From Lysobacterales bacterium (GTDB lineage Bacteria; Pseudomonadota; Gammaproteobacteria; Xanthomonadales; SZUA-36), in contig JAOZKI010000004.1 of NCBI GenBank assembly GCA_029935455.1, positions 1 to 63,119 on the forward strand: a DNA stretch of 63,119 nucleotides. The letters run 5' to 3'. A program made the position numbers and the translations under genes. Below, one piece after another: positions 18,146 through 28,983 of this stretch. The notes beneath the pieces are model-generated. The model saw only the letters and a list, made by a program, of their open reading frames with translations, ran no database searches and was not told where the DNA came from. How positions within the stretch are numbered: position 1 is the stretch's first letter; every line of letters begins with the position of its first letter.

Positions 18146-19153
18146 TCAATCGCCGTGCCTTGGGCCCATGGCCTGCATCGCCTCCTGCAGGATATCCGCA
18201 TTGTGATCATCCCGGTGCGCGTTCTCACTGAGATAGCGGCGCCAGATACGGGCCCCCGGCTGACCCTGAAACAGACCCAGCACATGACGGGTGACGCGCT
18301 TGATGGGCACGCCCTGAGCCACCTGCGCCTGAAGATACTCGCTCAGTGGCGCAACCACCGCGGCTCGATCGCCTGGCGCGCCCGCACCCCAGAGCTGGTT
18401 CTGGCACTGCGCCAGCAGCCAGGGATCATGGTAGGCAGCACGACCGATCATTACGCCATCTACCTGCTGCCTGTGTGCCTGCACCTGCGCCAGCGTTTGC
18501 ACACCGCCGTTGATCACCACGGTCAGTGCCGGCAGCTCGGCCTTTAGTCGGTAAACCCAGTCGTGATCCAGCGGTGGTATGTCGCGGTTCTCCTTCGGAC
18601 TCAGACCCTGCAAATAGGCGCGCCGGGCATGGGCGATCAGCGTGCCGGGCCCCTCACCCATGACGGTCAGCACAAAATCACGAAAGTACTCATAGTGATA
18701 GAGCTCATCGACACCGAGACGGCACTTGACCGTGATGGGCAGCGCCACGGCGTCCCGCATGGCCGCCACACAGTCCCGCACAAGCTGCGGCTCTTTCATA
18801 AGGCAAGCGCCAAAGCGACCGCGCTGCACGCGATCCGAGGGGCAGCCTACGTTCAGATTGACCTCGTCATAACCCCACTGCTCGGCGATGCGCGCGCAGG
18901 CGGCCAGATCGTCCGGATCAGAACCACCCAATTGCAGGGCCAGCGGGTGTTCTTCGTCGCTGAAATTCAGGTGCCGCGGCTTGTCGCCATGCAAGATCGC
19001 GCCGGTGGTCACCATTTCCGTGTAGAGCAGGGCATTGGGCGCCAGCAGCCGATGGAAATAGCGGCAATGGCGATCGGTCCAGTCCATCATGGGCGCCACG
19101 CTGAGCGTGGGTGCCGGCGAGTCGGCTACGGACTTGCGTATGGGTTGGTTCAT
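18146..19153 (-). CDS. dusA: tRNA-dihydrouridine(20/20a) synthase DusA
   Basis: FMN enzyme that reduces uridine 20/20a in the tRNA D-loop. The 335-residue TIM-barrel protein starts with the DusA-specific segment LSVAPMMDWTDRHCRYFHRLL. The catalytic Cys lies in NVGCPSDRVQRGRFGACLM, and the FMN-binding KCRLGVD and VVINGGVQTL segments follow. Length matches family. The downstream hydrolase begins 2 bp after the stop, so the two are probably co-transcribed. Confidence 0.95.
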   Translation of the reverse strand: MNQPIRKSVADSPAPTLSVAPMMDWTDRHCRYFHRLLAPNALLYTEMVTTGAILHGDKPRHLNFSDEEHPLALQLGGSDPDDLAACARIAEQWGYDEVNLNVGCPSDRVQRGRFGACLMKEPQLVRDCVAAMRDAVALPITVKCRLGVDELYHYEYFRDFVLTVMGEGPGTLIAHARRAYLQGLSPKENRDIPPLDHDWVYRLKAELPALTVVINGGVQTLAQVQAHRQQVDGVMIGRAAYHDPWLLAQCQNQLWGAGAPGDRAAVVAPLSEYLQAQVAQGVPIKRVTRHVLGLFQGQPGARIWRRYLSENAHRDDHNADILQEAMQAMGPRHGD

Positions 19154-19298
19154 AATTCGGTGGAAGGAATCGCTGTGGTGCTGCGCTCAGCGGCACCCAT
19201 TAGCCACACTGCCCTGGATTCGCGGGGTTATACGCGGCGCGGTTCGCGGTGGCAGCATTTGCGCCACCCCGGGTAAGGGTCGGCGCCCGACGTCCTGC

Positions 19299-19318
19299 AG
19301 CACGCCAGTGAGCGTGCT
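19299..19318 (-). terminator. Hairpin directly after the cNMP-binding gene
   Basis: A perfect 7-bp stem (AGCACGC / GCGTGCT) with a 6-base loop abuts the stop codon of the cyclic-nucleotide-binding gene. There is no clear T run, so rho-independent termination is only possible. Confidence 0.35.
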
Positions 19319-19681
19319 CTAGCCCGCGATCACCTGATCGGCAACGCGCAAGCGATTGGCCATGACCTGCATCAGATGCAGAGCGAAGTCCGGGTTATCA
19401 ACGATGATGTCCCGGAACTGATCGCGGTTCACGCGAGCGGCTCGCACCGGGGTCAGGGTGGTTGCGGTAGCGGAACGGCGCGCATCGTTCAGCATGGCCA
19501 TTTCGCCAATCACACCCCCTTCAAGCTCAGCGCCCAGCGGCTCACCGCGCAGCGTCACTTCAACCTCACCGGCAAGAATGACGTACATGTAGTCCGCGGA
19601 CTCCAACTCTGAAAAGACCTGCGTCTGCTTGGGAAATTCCACCACGTCATCCCAACCCGTAAAATAATCCAGCATGTTCAC
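19319..19681 (-). CDS. Stand-alone cyclic-nucleotide-binding domain protein
   Basis: 120-residue protein consisting only of a CAP-family effector domain. The beta-barrel core is visible (YMYVILAGEVEVTLRG) followed by the phosphate-binding-cassette-like GGVIGEMAMLNDARRSATATTL, in which GEMA..N..RRSAT resembles the cAMP-contact segment. A C-terminal helix replaces the usual helix-turn-helix, so it should not bind DNA by itself. Translation probably begins at GTG 19681, which has GGGGGAG eight bases upstream; ATG at 19675 is the alternative. Proteins of this kind are seen as isolated cNMP sensors; the partner is unknown. Confidence 0.8.
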   Translation of the reverse strand: MNMLDYFTGWDDVVEFPKQTQVFSELESADYMYVILAGEVEVTLRGEPLGAELEGGVIGEMAMLNDARRSATATTLTPVRAARVNRDQFRDIIVDNPDFALHLMQVMANRLRVADQVIAG

Positions 19682-20041
19682 TTGGTACGCTCCCCCGGTA
19701 TCTGGCCGGTGTTTTCTGCATGAGCCTCCCGGTTCCATGCACCGGGCGGACCTGATTCTCAGGGCAGCAGGGTGCCACAATTCGGGGGCGGATTGCGAGT
19801 ATCGAGCGCCTTCCTGAACCGGAAAGCCCTGCGCCGGCCCTGCTCCCGCGGGCGCATCCAGTGTCGCCCGGGGGGCTGGCACGGGCTTGATCCGGAGCGG
19901 AGCAGGCTGCCGGAAGCCGGCGGGTGAACCGGTCCTGTAGCAACTGGCAGAGGGCAAGGTGTGCGTCCGCAGCGCGACATGGGAATAGCCCCGTAAAAAG
20001 GCTATAATCGTGAGCCGCCTCGCATCAGCAGAACGCCGCCG
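19682..20041 (+). promoter_or_regulatory. 360-bp divergent intergenic region with a TATAAT box before ETF-QO
   Basis: No credible gene was seen here. A perfect -10 hexamer TATAAT at 20003-20008 lies 34 bp before the ETF-QO start; the matching -35 region is weak. The rest is GC-rich without obvious repeats. The promoter for the leftward cNMP-binding gene should also lie in this interval. Confidence 0.5.
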
Positions 20042-21652
20042 ATGAGCATTCCAGAAAGCGACAGAGAAATCATGGAATACGACGTGGTCGTGGTCGGTGC
20101 CGGCCCGGCCGGCCTGGCCTGCGCCCTGCGTCTGAAGCAGCTCGATGACACGCTCATGGTAGCGGTGATCGAAAAGGCCTCGGAAGTGGGCGCCCACATC
20201 CTCTCCGGTGCGGTGATCGAACCGGCAGCGCTGGACGAATTAGTCCCTGGCTGGCGTGAAGACCCGCCACCCGTGTGCGTCGACGTCAGCGATGATGAAC
20301 TCTGGTATCTCACCCCGGATAGCGGCACCAAACTTCCTACGCCGCCGCAACAGAACAACCATGGCAATGTGATTGTGTCCCTGGGTGCAACCTGCCGTTG
20401 GCTGGCCGATAAGGCCGAGGCGGCCGGGGTCGATATTTTCCCGGGCTATGCAGCATCCGCGATTCACTACCGGGAAGACGGCGCCGTCGGTGGCGTGATT
20501 ATTGGCGATATGGGCGTGGGCCGGGATGGCCAGCCCAAAGATGCCTACATGCAGGGCATAGAGATTCATGCCCCGGTGACCGTGCTGGGCGAAGGTTGCC
20601 GCGGTCACTTGAGCAAGCAGCTCATCAAACGCTTCGAGCTGGACCGTGACGCGGACCCACAGACCTACGGCATCGGCATGAAAGAGCTGTGGAAGGTTGC
20701 GCCCGGCAAGGCAACGCCCGGCAAGGTGCAACATACCATGGGCTGGCCCCTGGACCCGGCGATCTACGGCGGCAGCTTTATTTACCATCTGGATGACGAC
20801 CGCATCGCCCTGGGCTTTGTGTGCGGCCTGGATTATGCCGATCCGGATTTCGTACCGTTCGAGGCCTTCCAACAGCTGAAGCACCACCCGAAGGTGCGTG
20901 ATCTGCTCGAGGGCGGTGAAATCATTTCCAGCGGCGCGCGGGCGCTGGTAGAAGGCGGGTTTCAGTCCCTGCCACGCCTTGAGATGCCCGGCGCGCTTTT
21001 GATTGGCGACGCCGCGGGCCTCCTGAATGTGCCGAAAATCAAAGGCACCCACCAGGCGCTGCGCTCCGGCATGCTGGCTGCGGAGCACTTGCACGCACAG
21101 AAGTCCGCGGCCGGCTTTGACGCCGCCCTGCGCGCTTCGCCGGTGGTGGAAGAACTGCACAAGGTGCGCAATATCCGCCCCGGCTTTAACAAGGGCCTGT
21201 GGCGCGGCCTGCTGACCGCTGCCATCGAGACGGTGACTGGCGGACGCCTGCCACGCACGCTCAACAACCACGCCGATCACACGCAGCTGGCGCAACGCGC
21301 GGACTATCACGCGCCAGACCGCCACTGGGTCGATCGCTCGCTAGCGCCACGGGATCGTCTGGCCTCGGTTTATTTCGCCGCTACGGAACATGACGAGGAT
21401 CAGCCGATTCATCTGCAGATCCTGGAGCCGGATGTCTGCGTTACCCGGTGCGTGGAGGAATTCGGCAATCCCTGTACCCGCTTTTGCCCCGCGCATGTCT
21501 ACGAAATGGTGGAGGAAGAGCAAGGCAAACGCCTGCAGATCAACAGCGCCAACTGCGTGCACTGCAAGACCTGTGACATCAAGGACCCGTATCAGATTAT
21601 CAACTGGGTGACGCCCGAGGGTGCGGCGGGACCCAACTACCAGAACATGTAG
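20042..21652 (+). CDS. Electron transfer flavoprotein-ubiquinone oxidoreductase
   Basis: Inner-membrane-associated FAD and 4Fe-4S enzyme that passes electrons from reduced ETF to ubiquinone. The 536-residue protein has the FAD dinucleotide motif VVVGAGPAGLACALRL near residue 15, the GDAAGLLNVPKIKGTHQA FAD/quinone segment, and a C-terminal ferredoxin-like region with four cluster Cys in CTRFCP and NCVHCKTCDI. The start MSIPESDREIMEYD suits the family; an internal ATG at 20072 is possible. etfB follows after 27 bp, so the dehydrogenase-to-quinone electron route is encoded together. Confidence 0.96.
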   Translation: MSIPESDREIMEYDVVVVGAGPAGLACALRLKQLDDTLMVAVIEKASEVGAHILSGAVIEPAALDELVPGWREDPPPVCVDVSDDELWYLTPDSGTKLPTPPQQNNHGNVIVSLGATCRWLADKAEAAGVDIFPGYAASAIHYREDGAVGGVIIGDMGVGRDGQPKDAYMQGIEIHAPVTVLGEGCRGHLSKQLIKRFELDRDADPQTYGIGMKELWKVAPGKATPGKVQHTMGWPLDPAIYGGSFIYHLDDDRIALGFVCGLDYADPDFVPFEAFQQLKHHPKVRDLLEGGEIISSGARALVEGGFQSLPRLEMPGALLIGDAAGLLNVPKIKGTHQALRSGMLAAEHLHAQKSAAGFDAALRASPVVEELHKVRNIRPGFNKGLWRGLLTAAIETVTGGRLPRTLNNHADHTQLAQRADYHAPDRHWVDRSLAPRDRLASVYFAATEHDEDQPIHLQILEPDVCVTRCVEEFGNPCTRFCPAHVYEMVEEEQGKRLQINSANCVHCKTCDIKDPYQIINWVTPEGAAGPNYQNM

Positions 21653-21679
21653 GGAATCGACGATTCCGGAGGACGTTTC

Positions 21680-22426
21680 ATGAAAATTTTGGTCGGCATT
21701 AAGCGTGCCGTGGACTATAACGTTCGCATCCGCGTGCGCTCGGACGGCAGTGGCGTGGAAACCGATGGGGTCAAGATGAGCATCAACCCCTTCGATGAAA
21801 TTGCCCTGGAAGAAGCACTGCGCATCAAGGAAGCGGGTAAGGCGGAAGAAGTGATCGTGGTGTCTATTGGCGGCGACGAGGTTCAACAACAGTTGCGTAC
21901 CGGCTTGGCCATGGGCGCTGATCGCGCTATTCAGGTCAATACTGACGAGGCCCTGCAGCCCCTGACGGTGGCTCGTATCTTTGCCGCCCTGGCGGAACAA
22001 GAGCATGCGGGGATCGTATTTCTCGGCAAGCAAGCCATTGATGACGACAGCAATCAGGTGGGCCAGATGACCGCCGCGGTTTGGGGGCGACCACAGGCCA
22101 CCTTTGCTTCCAAAGTGGACATTGACGGTGCCAGCGCACGCGTGACGCGTGAAGTCGATGCGGGCCTGGAGACCATTGAAATTGATCTGCCGGCAGTGAT
22201 CACTTCGGATCTGCGCCTTAATGAACCCCGCTTCGTGAAACTGCCAGACATCATGAAAGCGAAGCGCAAACCGTTGGACGTGGTGACCATTGATGCACTC
22301 GGCGGCCACGCTGGCAACGGCATCAGCGCGGGTCATCATGCCGCACCAGACGCCCGCAGCCGGGGCATCATGGTAGAAGATGCAGCCGCCCTGGTGGGTG
22401 AACTGAAAAACCGCGGACTGCTGTAA
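21680..22426 (+). CDS. etfB: Electron transfer flavoprotein beta subunit
   Basis: AMP-binding beta subunit (248 residues) of the ETF heterodimer, which collects electrons from acyl-CoA and other dehydrogenases. It starts MKILVGIKRAVDYNVRIRV and carries the beta-ETF recognition segments INPFDEIALEEALRIKE and LGKQAIDDDSNQVGQM, then the signature loop region around VITSDLRLNEPRFVKLPDIMKAKRKP. GGAGGA precedes the start. etfA begins 12 bp after its stop. Confidence 0.97.
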   Translation: MKILVGIKRAVDYNVRIRVRSDGSGVETDGVKMSINPFDEIALEEALRIKEAGKAEEVIVVSIGGDEVQQQLRTGLAMGADRAIQVNTDEALQPLTVARIFAALAEQEHAGIVFLGKQAIDDDSNQVGQMTAAVWGRPQATFASKVDIDGASARVTREVDAGLETIEIDLPAVITSDLRLNEPRFVKLPDIMKAKRKPLDVVTIDALGGHAGNGISAGHHAAPDARSRGIMVEDAAALVGELKNRGLL

Positions 22427-22438
22427 GGAGCGATACAC

Positions 22439-23374
22439 ATGAGTATTTTGATTCTCGCCGAACACGACGGCAGCCAACTTAACCCTGCTACCGCAAAAAC
22501 CATCAGCTGCGCCGCAGCAATCGGCGGTGCTATTGACGTGCTGGTGCTGGGTGATGCGATCGATAGCGTGGCCGCCCAGGCGGCTTCTTTGCAGGGTGTC
22601 AACCGGGTACTGGCCACCAGCGCGCCGCATCTGGCGGCTCCCCTGGCGGTGAACCACGCCGCTGAACTGGCGGCAGCAGCGGACGGCTACAGCCACCTGC
22701 TGGGTCCTTCGTCCACCTACGGCAAAGACGTGATCCCCCATGCGGCAGCGCTGCTGGGGGTCAATCAGGTTAGTGACATCATGGCAGTCGATGGACCACG
22801 CGCCTTCAAGCGACCTATCTATGCCGGCAATGCGATTGTCGATGTGAATGTACCGGACGACCAGATCGTGGTCGGAACCGCTCGCACGGCTTCCTGGAAG
22901 GCCGCCAGTGACGGAGGTAGCGGCAGCGTCGAGGCCCGCCCCGCCGCTGCTGAAGCCGCAGCGCACACGCGTTTTGTTGGCCTGGAATCCGGTGGTGGTG
23001 ACCGTCCGGACTTACAGACTGCCGACGTGGTGGTTTCCGGTGGACGTGCGCTGGGAAGCAGTGAGAATTTTGAGCTTATTTACCGCCTTGCCGACAAGCT
23101 TGGGGCAGGCGTGGGCGCCTCCCGCGCGGCGGTCGATGCCGGCTATGTACCCAACGATATGCAGGTTGGGCAGACGGGCAAGATCATCGCGCCTGATCTT
23201 TACCTGGCCGTGGGTATTTCCGGCGCCATCCAGCACCTCACGGGTATCAAGGACGCAGGCACGATTGTGGCCGTGAACAAGGACGCTGATGCGCCCATCT
23301 TTGAAATCGCTGACATTGGCCTGGTAGGCGACCTGTTCAGCGTGGTCCCGGAGCTCGAACAGCTTCTGGATTAG
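22439..23374 (+). CDS. etfA: Electron transfer flavoprotein alpha subunit
   Basis: FAD-binding alpha subunit, 311 residues. The C-terminal FAD domain carries the family signature: VVSGGRALGSSENF, GAGVGASRAAVDAGYVPND, GQTGKIIAPDLYLAVGISGAIQH and TIVAVNKDADAPIFEIADIG. The N-terminal domain is typical (MSILILAEHDGSQLNPAT). It ends the ETF-QO/etfB/etfA operon; a GC-rich hairpin follows. Confidence 0.97.
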   Translation: MSILILAEHDGSQLNPATAKTISCAAAIGGAIDVLVLGDAIDSVAAQAASLQGVNRVLATSAPHLAAPLAVNHAAELAAAADGYSHLLGPSSTYGKDVIPHAAALLGVNQVSDIMAVDGPRAFKRPIYAGNAIVDVNVPDDQIVVGTARTASWKAASDGGSGSVEARPAAAEAAAHTRFVGLESGGGDRPDLQTADVVVSGGRALGSSENFELIYRLADKLGAGVGASRAAVDAGYVPNDMQVGQTGKIIAPDLYLAVGISGAIQHLTGIKDAGTIVAVNKDADAPIFEIADIGLVGDLFSVVPELEQLLD

Positions 23375-23384
23375 CACAGACACT

Positions 23385-23411
23385 CCGGGCCGGGCTGCTC
23401 GCCCGGCCCGG
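23385..23411 (+). terminator. Strong GC hairpin after etfA
   Basis: A perfect 11-bp stem (CCGGGCCGGGC / GCCCGGCCCGG) with loop TGCTC lies 10 bp after the etfA stop. A five-T run follows about 10 bases later, so termination is plausible but not a classical intrinsic terminator. Confidence 0.55.
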
Positions 23412-23502
23412 CTCGGCTGTATTTTTCTCACCCCGCAGCCAGCACAATTCGGTATGCTTTCGCAGTGTTTTTTAACGCCGCTGCGAAGCAGGAGATCCGG
23501 TT

Positions 23503-25445
<1,943 letters not shown>

Positions 25446-25449
<4 letters not shown>

Positions 25450-25699
25450 AAAACGCCCTGCCGGGCTATCTCAGCCCGCTGCTATTAGGCACCAGCATAG
25501 CGCTGAGCGCTTGCGCGCGCGGGATTGCGACGTGTTGCTGACCCCGCACCCTGCTCAATTCCAGCTACAGGCCAAGCTGGCCCAGCGGGAGGCAGACCCG
25601 AAATCAGACCCGTTTACAACCCACAGGCCTGCCAAGAAGCTGCCCATGACGCGGAACTGACGTTGCAGGCACGCCTGGTTGCGGAGCGCAGCGACGAGA
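25446..25699 (+). pseudogene. Possible decayed lipoprotein-like gene remnant
   Basis: The 250 bp between aacS and the leftward CGL gene hold no intact gene. From TTG 25446, overlapping the aacS stop, a 31-codon frame encodes a lipoprotein-type leader (PLLLGTSIALSAC, lipobox LSAC) and then stops. Protein-like stretches continue in other frames: VLLTPHPAQFQLQAKLAQRE, then YNPQACQEAAHDAELTLQ. Joining them needs two frame changes. This could be a frameshifted lipoprotein gene, a sequencing error, or chance. Confidence 0.25.
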
Positions 25700-26860
25700 T
25701 CAGCCCAGTGCCTCATCCAGATCGGCCAGCAAATCTTCCAGATCTTCGATACCCACAGAAAGGCGCACCAGATCGTCGGTCATACCCAGCTTGGCGCGCG
25801 TTTCCGGCGGCACGGACGCATGCGTCATGATGGCAGGATGGTTTACCAGACTTTCCACACCCCCCAGGGATTCGGCCAGGGCAAACAGACGCGTGCGCTC
25901 CAGCATGGCTTTAGCCGCGGCAAACCCCCCCTTGGGTACCAGGCTGACGATACCACCGCCCAGGCCGGACATCTGACGCATGGCCAGCTGGTGCTGGGGA
26001 TGCGCGGGCAGGCCGGGATAAATCACCCGCTCAATGCGCGCATCGGCTTCCAGCCACTCGGCAATGGCCTGGGCATTTTCACAGGTCGCCCGCATGCGCA
26101 AATGCAGCGTTTTCAGACCACGCAGCGCCAGAAAGCTGTCAAAAGGCCCCTGAATGGGCCCAACAGAATTGAGTAAAAACCACAGCTCCTCAGCCAGTTC
26201 CGCTTCGCGCACCACCGCGATACCTCCGACGATATCGGAATGGCCATTCAGATATTTGGTGGCCGAGTGAATAACGATGTCGGCACCCAGTGCCAGCGGC
26301 CGCTGCAGCATGGGCGAGGCGAAGGTGTTGTCGACCACCAGCAGCGCGCCGATCTCACGGGCCACCGCTGCCACCGCTTCAATATCCACCAGCTTGAGCA
26401 TGGGATTGGTGGGCGTCTCCACCCAGATCATCTTTGTTTCCGGCCGGATGGCCGCGCGCAGGGCGTCCATATCATCAAGTGAGGCAAAACTGAATTTCAG
26501 CCCCGCCGAGCGTTCCCGCACGCGATGAAACAGGCGGAAACTGCCACCATAGAGATCATCCATGGCCACCACGTGGGCGCCGCTATCGAGGAGCTCCAGC
26601 ACCGTGCCAATCGCTGCCATGCCCGAGGCAAACGCGAAGCCGCGGGCACCGCCTTCCAGATCAGCAATGCAATCCTCGTAGGCTTTCCGCGTGGGATTGT
26701 GACTGCGCGAGTACTCCCAACCCTGATGCTCACCGGGACTGGACTGGACGTAGGTCGAGGTCGCGTAAATCGGCGGCATGATGGCACCGGTGGAAGGGTC
26801 CGGCTGCTGGCCCGCATGAATGGCACGCGTGCCCAGACGATAGGCTCGATCTTTACTCAT
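25700..26860 (-). CDS. Cystathionine gamma-lyase / gamma-synthase family PLP enzyme
   Basis: 386-residue Cys/Met-metabolism PLP enzyme. Recognised by SRSHNPTRKAYEDCIADLEGG, the cofactor-contact segment FASGMAAIGTVLELL, VETPTNPMLKLVDI, and the Schiff-base Lys (about residue 202) in HSATKYLNGHSD. Sequence alone does not cleanly separate gamma-lyase from gamma-synthase. Its position 33 bp downstream of a cystathionine beta-synthase gene supports gamma-lyase (cystathionine to cysteine, 2-oxobutyrate and ammonia) in reverse transsulfuration. Confidence 0.9.
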   Translation of the reverse strand: MSKDRAYRLGTRAIHAGQQPDPSTGAIMPPIYATSTYVQSSPGEHQGWEYSRSHNPTRKAYEDCIADLEGGARGFAFASGMAAIGTVLELLDSGAHVVAMDDLYGGSFRLFHRVRERSAGLKFSFASLDDMDALRAAIRPETKMIWVETPTNPMLKLVDIEAVAAVAREIGALLVVDNTFASPMLQRPLALGADIVIHSATKYLNGHSDIVGGIAVVREAELAEELWFLLNSVGPIQGPFDSFLALRGLKTLHLRMRATCENAQAIAEWLEADARIERVIYPGLPAHPQHQLAMRQMSGLGGGIVSLVPKGGFAAAKAMLERTRLFALAESLGGVESLVNHPAIMTHASVPPETRAKLGMTDDLVRLSVGIEDLEDLLADLDEALG

Positions 26861-26893
26861 AACTACTTTTCCTAAGGTGTTCGACGACGGGTC

Positions 26894-28267
26894 TTATGCG
26901 TCTGCGCGGCGGCGCAGATAGTGGAGCAGATCAACCCGGGTAATCAGTCCCAGAAAATCATCCCCATCTTTCACGATGGCGACATAATCCTGATCAAATA
27001 TGGGCAGCAGTTCATCAATATCAGCATCCACCTGCACGGCGTGGAGTTCCGCCACCATGGCATCACTCACCGGATGCTGGAATCGCTCCTGCTTGCCATA
27101 CACCGCCAGCAGCACGTCGGATTCATCCAGAATCCCGACCAGCTTGCCCTCCGCGATCACCGGCAACTGAGATACATCATAGAGTTTCATCCGCGTATAA
27201 GCATTGGCCAAAGGCTCGTCAGGACCGACCGTGACCGTATCCTTGGAATGAAACGGTCGCGCAATCAGATCACGCAGATCGCCATGCTCTTCCCGCTCCA
27301 GAAAGCCCTGATCACGCATCCAGAAGTCGTTGTACATTTTGGACAGGTAGCGGTTGCCGGTATCGCAGGCAAAGGTGAGCACGTTCTTGGGCTCGGTCTG
27401 GGCACGGCAATAGCGCAGGGCCGCTGCCAGCAAGGTGCCGGAGGAGGATCCCCCCAGGATGCCTTCCCGGCGCAGCAGCTCACGGCCCGCCTCCATACTG
27501 TCCCGGTCAGAAATCGCGTAGGCGCTGTGTACGCGGGTAAAATCGCTGATGGTGGGCAGGAAATCTTCGCCAATGCCCTCTACCAGCCAGCTGCCACTTT
27601 TTTCCGACAACGTGCCCTCGTTAATGTATTGCGCCAGAATTGAGCCTTCCGGGTCCGCGAGGACCAGCTCCAGATCTGGCGCGGCCTCAGCGAAGTAGTT
27701 GGAAAGCCCGGTTACCGTTCCGCTGGATCCCACGCCCAGCACGATGGCGTCCAGTTCGCCGCCCATCTGCTGCCAGATTTCCGGCCCCGTCACTTCCTCA
27801 TGGGCTCTGGGATTGGCCGGGTTACCAAACTGGTTAATAAAGAACGCGCCGGGCGTCCGGTCCGCAATGGTCTTGGCCAGATCCTGATAGTACTCAGGGT
27901 GGCCCTTGGCCACATCGGAGCGGGTCAGCACCACCTCAGCGCCCATGGCCTTGAGATTGGAAATCTTCTCGCGCGACATTTTGTCCGGGATGACCAGCAC
28001 CAGTCGGTAGCCCTTCTGTGCAGCCACCAGTGCCAGACCCAGACCCGTGTTGCCAGCGGTCCCCTCCACCAGGGTGGCGCCGGGCTGCAGCAGACCGTCG
28101 GCCTCCGCCTGCTCGATCATCTTCAGGCCGATTCGATCCTTGATGGAGCCACCCGGATTTTGACTTTCCAATTTGATAAACAGGCGACAGGGCCCGGTAT
28201 CAAAGGCATGCGATTCAATCACCGGGGTATTACCAATCAGGTCAAGAATACTGGCGTGTACGTTCAT
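26894..28267 (-). CDS. Cystathionine beta-synthase with C-terminal CBS domains
   Basis: Condenses serine and homocysteine to cystathionine. The 457-residue protein has a fold-type II PLP domain (about residues 1-325) with Schiff-base Lys43 in NPGGSIKDRIG, TAGNTGLGLAL, the glycine-rich phosphate loop GVGSSGTVTGL and the GGSSSGT segment, then two CBS regulatory motifs (about 340-457: VGPDEPLANAYTRM, VIAEGKLVGILDESD, VDADIDELLPIFD). Unlike the animal enzyme, there is no N-terminal haem region. It is the promoter-proximal gene of the pair with CGL. Plain cysteine synthase is less likely because of the CBS pair and neighbour. Confidence 0.92.
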   Translation of the reverse strand: MNVHASILDLIGNTPVIESHAFDTGPCRLFIKLESQNPGGSIKDRIGLKMIEQAEADGLLQPGATLVEGTAGNTGLGLALVAAQKGYRLVLVIPDKMSREKISNLKAMGAEVVLTRSDVAKGHPEYYQDLAKTIADRTPGAFFINQFGNPANPRAHEEVTGPEIWQQMGGELDAIVLGVGSSGTVTGLSNYFAEAAPDLELVLADPEGSILAQYINEGTLSEKSGSWLVEGIGEDFLPTISDFTRVHSAYAISDRDSMEAGRELLRREGILGGSSSGTLLAAALRYCRAQTEPKNVLTFACDTGNRYLSKMYNDFWMRDQGFLEREEHGDLRDLIARPFHSKDTVTVGPDEPLANAYTRMKLYDVSQLPVIAEGKLVGILDESDVLLAVYGKQERFQHPVSDAMVAELHAVQVDADIDELLPIFDQDYVAIVKDGDDFLGLITRVDLLHYLRRRADA

Positions 28268-28332
28268 GGTCAGGATCCAAAAAAACAGGGCGCCAGTATA
28301 GCGCTCATGGAGGGACAGGCGCTCGCCGGCGC

Positions 28333-28363
28333 AAAAAAAACGGCCGGATCGACCGGCCGTTTT
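28333..28363 (-). terminator. Intrinsic terminator after the DUF465 gene
   Basis: Perfect 7-bp stem (CGGCCGG / CCGGCCG), 5-base loop, flanked by eight A on the left and four T on the right. Read leftward it ends in eight U and closes the DUF465 transcript, separating it from the CBS gene. Confidence 0.85.
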
Positions 28364-28440
28364 CTACCTCCCGCCCTTTGTTCCTAGCATCGCGCTTGCA
28401 GAGCCGCATCGATGCCAGCGCCCAAGACGCGATCGTTTGA

Positions 28441-28653
28441 CTAATGCGCTAACGCCATAAGCTGGTTGAGCTGATCCTTGGCGTAGAGCTTTTCCTTCTT
28501 AAGCTGATGCAGTGTCAGATCATCCATGGGCCGACTACCGGCTTCTGCCTGAGAAACACGCTTATCCAATTCCTGATGCTTGTCGTACAAGCGCCGAAAC
28601 TCAGCGCTGGTCTTAAGCATGCTCTCCATCTCACTCTGGCGATGTTCAAACAT
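28441..28653 (-). CDS. YdcH family protein (DUF465)
   Basis: 70-residue, mostly helical coiled-coil protein of the DUF465/YdcH family: FEHRQSEMESMLKTSAEFRRL, YDKHQELDKRVSQAE and the conserved C-terminal LKKEKLYAKDQLNQLM. These small cytoplasmic proteins are widespread in proteobacteria and have no established function. AGGAGA lies just upstream of the ATG. Transcribed alone, with its own terminator. Confidence 0.9.
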   Translation of the reverse strand: MFEHRQSEMESMLKTSAEFRRLYDKHQELDKRVSQAEAGSRPMDDLTLHQLKKEKLYAKDQLNQLMALAH

Positions 28654-28983
28654 TGATTTCTCCTTTCAGGCCGCAGATCTTTTGTCCACGCGCAGCCGTG
28701 CCGACACGGCACGTCGCCGAACGATATGATCCGGGTAAGTTAAATGACTGGGAAAGACGAACTTTCGTTCGCATGATGGGCAGCGGCTTGGATACCGCTG
28801 GGGTCATACGCGAAAACCGATTTGGTAAGAATGAAACACCATCTGCCCTTTCAGACTACTCCTCAGCCTCCGCGGCATCAAGTCGCTTCGTCACATTGGG
28901 CTTATATGCGAAGATTAATTCGCGAATATAAATAAATATGATATCGAGATGACTTCTCTAATTTATACTCTAGTACGTTGTTT
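28654..28983. other. 330-bp intergenic region with an AT-rich right half
   Basis: No supported gene. The left half has normal base composition and should hold the promoter of the leftward DUF465 gene. From about 28905 to 28990 the sequence becomes strongly AT-rich, unlike the rest of the window, and contains a small hairpin (GCGAA / TTCGC with 6-base loop near 28908-28923). It lies downstream of the OmpA-like lipoprotein gene, so it is also that gene's 3' region. Confidence 0.6.

Noticed and set aside
21341-22966. 541-codon minus-strand open frame across etfB and neighbours
   Set aside because: Antisense to three well-identified genes, no domain pattern, His/Gln-rich composition typical of shadow frames in GC-rich DNA.
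28653-28931. 92-codon plus-strand frame in the gap after the DUF465 gene
   Set aside because: No family resemblance, no ribosome-binding site, and it covers the expected DUF465 promoter.
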